Shown in pieces: positions 60,442 through 64,000 of a stretch of DNA of 64,000 nt. Source of the stretch: Kalmusia sp. IMI 367209 (lineage: Eukaryota; Ascomycota; Dothideomycetes; Pleosporales; Didymosphaeriaceae); contig JAPEUQ010000007.1 in NCBI GenBank assembly GCA_027946365.1, forward strand, positions 1,302,001 to 1,366,000, in the 5' to 3' direction. The translations under genes and the position numbers were made by a program. The notes under the pieces are model-generated. The model saw only the letters and a program-made list of their open reading frames with translations, did not search any database and was not told the DNA's origin. How positions within the stretch are numbered: the first letter of the stretch is position 1; the number at the start of each line of letters is the position of its first letter.

Positions 60442-61588
60442 GTCTTGCCTCGGTAACGATATCAGCAACCATTTGCTCGTATGCAGGCTTAAATAGGTAT
60501 TGGGTATCACTTACGGGCTTGCTTTGTGTCATAGTTACTACCGTCGTGCTGTTTATTTCTTGATCTAGGCAGCGTCTTGGCATACGTTACCCCACGCAAC
60601 GGCGCTAAGCCCCCATGCTCTCAAACGCGTCACGGAAGCGCGCTGTCACGCGCTCCCCTCCACTTTGGCCATTATAATTTGAGGCGTAGAGATGCCGACG
60701 CCAAGCACCATGACTGACGCAGGTCAGAGACCATTTTATCTCCCTCATCCTCTCGTCGAATGTGCCGAACCGACCCTCAAACGGACCTCTTCTGCAATCT
60801 TCGACGGTATTCACAACAAGACAGATCAACGAGCTAATGGAACCTCTCAACAAAATGGAAGGATATATCAAATCCTAGAAGTCGAAACAGCTGCTTCAAG
60901 ACATACAGCAACTTGTTAGGCATTTTCAGGAGTTGGACCGGGAGACCACAAGCATGGTCTTGATTTGCAGCGGCCCTTCCCTAGCAATTCTTAACTCCTG
61001 CACGAGACGATACGTTGAGCTATGATCGTTCTTCTAGGAAGGTCTTTGCTGTGGTGTGACTGTGGCCTCTGCCTTTATATAGTCATTTCTTAGATGGTGT
61101 TTTTCATATTAACATAGATTTTGTCAAGTCCTTAGCATACGCATTCGAAATGAAAGCATTTGCTTGGGGTCCAAGTTGATCGCCCCCCTCCTCTGCGTTG
61201 GTCACGATGAAAACCAGCCCCGCTTTGTGCAACGTGATCAATACAGCCTCTCTTGTACTACCCGAAGTGTATATCGTTTGCCTTTTTTGCAACGGTAAGC
61301 CCGGTTTTGGCCCTCATCATATGGCATCTAGCCTTGCGGGTCGTACAAGTGTCTACAAATCAGGCGTGCAGAAGATCGACGAAAGCACTTTCTATACCAC
61401 AAGACACGATACAAGCGTACCACAGATGCAAGGACGGTTTTCCAGCCCCGAGGCTGAAGCCTTGTCTGTTGTACGATACGCTGTCGGGGTCGTCTTTTTG
61501 AAGAATCATTCGCGCCGGGCGTTCTCGTTCCCACTTTCCATTATCACCACAAAATTGCTAGCCACTCCATTTACATATCGCAGTCAAC
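60442..61588. other. Intergenic region upstream of the SNF2 gene and the membrane-protein gene
   Basis: 1.1 kb between two outward-reading genes. Around 60692-60990 two overlapping plus-strand frames look faintly protein-like (one starting MPTPSTMTDAG at 60692; another with LLQDIQQLVRHFQELD). Neither yields a consistent gene model. Confidence 0.4.
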
Positions 61589-63870
61589 ATGAATTCCGAG
61601 GCAATTCAAGCTACTGTGCAAGAGAATCTGATCCATCTTGGTTCTTGGACGGACTGGTCGCGAGGCTCAATTACTGGGGCGACTATCACCACGACACAAC
61701 GAAATGGCGGCTTCCTGATCGCCTTTATCGCTCTCTTCGTTGCAGTCACTGGAACAAGCTTTTGGACCATCGTCGCGTTCGTTCAACATCAAATTTCGTC
61801 TTCTGAAGCGGCCCAGGACGCTGTCTATCACCAACGACAAGCTATTCTCCGCAATTCAGACACGAGCGCCGCAGGGTTGTGGAAGCTCCTGCGGCTGTTA
61901 TGGGCATGGCATCGCCGCTATAAAAAGCTCACATTGTCCAGACGCATATGTCCGTCGTTGCTACTCAGCCTCGTCACATTATCGACTTTCGCAGTGGCCG
62001 GTATCTTCTCCTCGAAAGTCGCAATATCCAGAGGGAGCGTTGTTCTCGTTGATGGCACCAATTGTGGCATCACTAGCAGTACCAATGTTACAATTAACGA
62101 CACAGGGTCTTTCGGTTCGTACTCTGTACAGAGGCTACAATCCAGCTCAAACTACGCTCTCAACTGCTATCGAAACAACAGCTTTGCGCAGAATTGTCGA
62201 ACTTTTGTGCGACCTAGTCTCCCATTCAACATCACAAGAGGCGTCGCCTGCCCCTTTCCGGGTAAGAACAAGATATGTCGCAGTTCCGCTGGAGGTATCC
62301 GCTTCGATTCTGGTCTCATCAACAGCCATTCTGACCTCGGCATCAATGCACCTGGCGCAAACCGATTCGACTATAGATTAGTCAAAGAATGTGCACCAAT
62401 TCGCAACAAAGGATACGCCAAGGTCAACGATACCTCTTTTCCTGCAGTCATTGATTTCTTTTTTGGACCGACATACGATTACAAAAATTCAACCTACCAA
62501 TACGCCATATCGCCAGCACTCATACAATCAAATGGTACGAGTTATAAGATACTCGAGTATGTACTTTCGTAAGTCAAGCTGTATTTCATCTCATCTAAAT
62601 TTATTGGAAATTTCCTAACCTTAAGTCCAGCCCAGCTCAATATTATGCTTTAGCAGATCCGGACACTGATGCATACGACCAAATATGGACTCCTATCGAA
62701 GACCTCCTGGTCCCAAATGCGGACATGAGTATATTCTTCCTCTCTCCTAACGACATACAGTTCTTGGCGCCGGTGAACGATCCCTGGTTCTCTGCCACAA
62801 CACCGGCAACAGGTATCCAGGTTTCCAATCTAGATGGCCTACTGGATACATACATGGGAGACGACCCTACAAGAGCTGTCGTATGCGTCGAACAGTATCA
62901 GATCTGCAATCCCAATCTTCCTGCTGCTTCGCGATGCACTCCTTTAGAAGGAATTCAACAAGCGTGGAAAGGCGCTGTCGAGCTTTTTGCAGAGGGATCT
63001 CAAAGGGAAAAGTTTGTATGGTCTGGTGGTGCAATCTTCGACATGGCAGCAGGCTTACCGGAGATAACCGGGTGGTTAGGCGTGGCCGCGCTGCAGGCTC
63101 GAGGCTCACTTTCTGGTGGCATGCAAGACCCTCTGCCAGATAATCAGTGGGAATTCGAGTTCGAACACTGGTTCAAAATTGTCTTGGCCGAAATCCAAAG
63201 AGCGGTTCTGGACCATGCCACGGGACCGATAGACCCGAAGATGCGCCAGTACTTGATCACTCCCAATTCCACTGACGAGCGATCAGTATGCAGCAGCCAA
63301 AGGATTCGAAGTGATTCCTTCACCTCTTTCAGCCGTCTCGGACTGACTATAATCTTCTCAATTGGCGGAACCATCATACTTATATCGTGGGTGCTTCCCA
63401 CTATCGTCGAACGGGTTCAGCGCCGCCGAAGCCCCTTCAAAGCCCTTGAGTGGGCTACCAACGGCACTCTCCAACTACAGCGACTCGCTCACGAAGGATT
63501 GGAAGTAGGGACTTGGCAATCAACATGTGATACTTACCCGGTAACTGCTCGTGGCGAGCTGTTGGCCGTCCTCGATGTGAGCAATGCAAAGCACCCTGTC
63601 TTGAGAGCATTAAACTCTGGCAATAAGAGTCAAGCAACACCCGAGTCGACGAATCTGCCGTTAGATTCTCAGTCCTCTGACAGCAGCAAACATCCTGCCG
63701 CGCCAGACATCGAGCCGTTGACCCCGGCGGAAGACTTGGTGTCCTTCTTTGAGGACTATGTTCCTGTCTCTTTACGCTCGCCATCTCAATATTCTGTTAG
63801 CATTCGAGACAGTGAGGTGTCGAGACCTATTTTTAGGGAATTCAACGAAAATCATTCTTCAGGGTTTTGA
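61589..63870 (+). CDS. Unrecognised fungal membrane protein with three predicted membrane segments
   Basis: Two exons: 61589-62568 and 62631-63870. The 62-nt intron has GTAAGT, a CCTAAC branch site and a TCCAG acceptor. The product is 739 aa. Hydrophobic segments lie at residues about 40-64 (FLIAFIALFVAVTGTSFW), 120-145 (SLLLSLVTLSTFAVAGIF) and 562-588 (LTIIFSIGGTIILISWVL). Between the second and third lies a roughly 415-residue stretch rich in N-glycosylation sequons and Cys (NVT, NDT, NNS, NIT), so it probably faces outside the cell or the lumen. The last 150 residues are polar and probably cytosolic, ending near SPSQYSVSIRDSEV. The layout matches a recurrent family of fungal hypothetical proteins. 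I know no function for it; a surface sensor or transport-related role is only a guess. Confidence 0.8.
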
Positions 63871-64000
63871 GAGGTCTTGATGATCTCTAGGTGTCCCGCT
63901 ACCGCAACCCCCAAGCGAGACTTTCCTGAAATGTGCTTTGCTTTTTCTTTACCTTGCACCTCTTAGCGACTATTATATGACGAAATAATTAATAAGAGTT

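Noticed and set aside
60692..60990. Two overlapping faintly protein-like frames upstream of the SNF2 gene
   Set aside because: Neither gives a consistent start, splice pattern and stop, and no family is recognised; a genome-wide search would be needed.
61198..61806. 202-codon plus-strand frame overlapping the start of the membrane-protein gene
   Set aside because: It overlaps the well-supported membrane-protein exon in another frame and has no domain; read as a shadow.

Overview
This window is nuclear DNA from a filamentous ascomycete fungus. The genes are monocistronic and lie on both strands. They are split by short GT-AG introns, mostly 45-97 nt, with CTRAY-type branch sites, and the proteins are typically fungal: Gal4-type regulator, HET-like protein, fungal STAND N-terminal domain, ATG12, PanB with a mitochondrial presequence, YANK kinase. 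Gene content and intron style suggest Dothideomycetes, probably Pleosporales, but that placement is by recognition only. I saw no rRNA, convincing tRNA, CRISPR array, operon or intact transposon.

Layout. 0-14 kb: the 3' end of a Ser/Pro-rich protein; a long gene-poor stretch; REI1 (ribosome biogenesis) divergent from an AZUL-HECT ubiquitin ligase; a PLP-dependent serine/threonine dehydratase; and a secreted royal-jelly/Yellow family protein. 14-27 kb: a C3HC zinc-finger (NIPA/Rsm1-like) protein divergent from the MET22/HAL2 nucleotidase; a PI-PLC-like gene interrupted by one in-frame stop; a Cys-rich F-box-like protein; and a Gal4-type regulator whose zinc cluster looks degenerate. 28-45 kb: a RING protein with a likely GC-AG intron; a HET-associated protein lacking the HET domain; an unrecognised 262-aa protein; DBF4; ATG12; PanB; the E2 enzyme UBC8; and a STAND-N-terminal-domain protein that runs into an SH3 domain. 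45-64 kb: an AT-rich gene-free tract; a YANK kinase; about 5 kb without convincing genes; a degraded coding-like stretch; a Rad5/Rad16-type SNF2 ATPase; and an unrecognised membrane protein.

How the genes relate. Most are unrelated housekeeping genes. Five ubiquitin or ubiquitin-like factors occur here (HECT E3, RING E3, F-box-like protein, E2 and ATG12), which I regard as coincidence. Two genes carry parts of the fungal non-self-recognition toolkit: the HET-associated C-terminal region and the STAND N-terminal domain.

The most striking observation is the UBC8 gene model. Keeping the reading frame and the family alignment requires nine exons, including 8-nt, 3-nt and apparently 1-nt exons. 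The 1-nt exon spreads a single Met codon over three exons. Other points worth a second look are the PI-PLC stop codon, the GC-AG intron, the HET protein without a HET domain, the STAND-SH3 combination and the degenerate zinc cluster.
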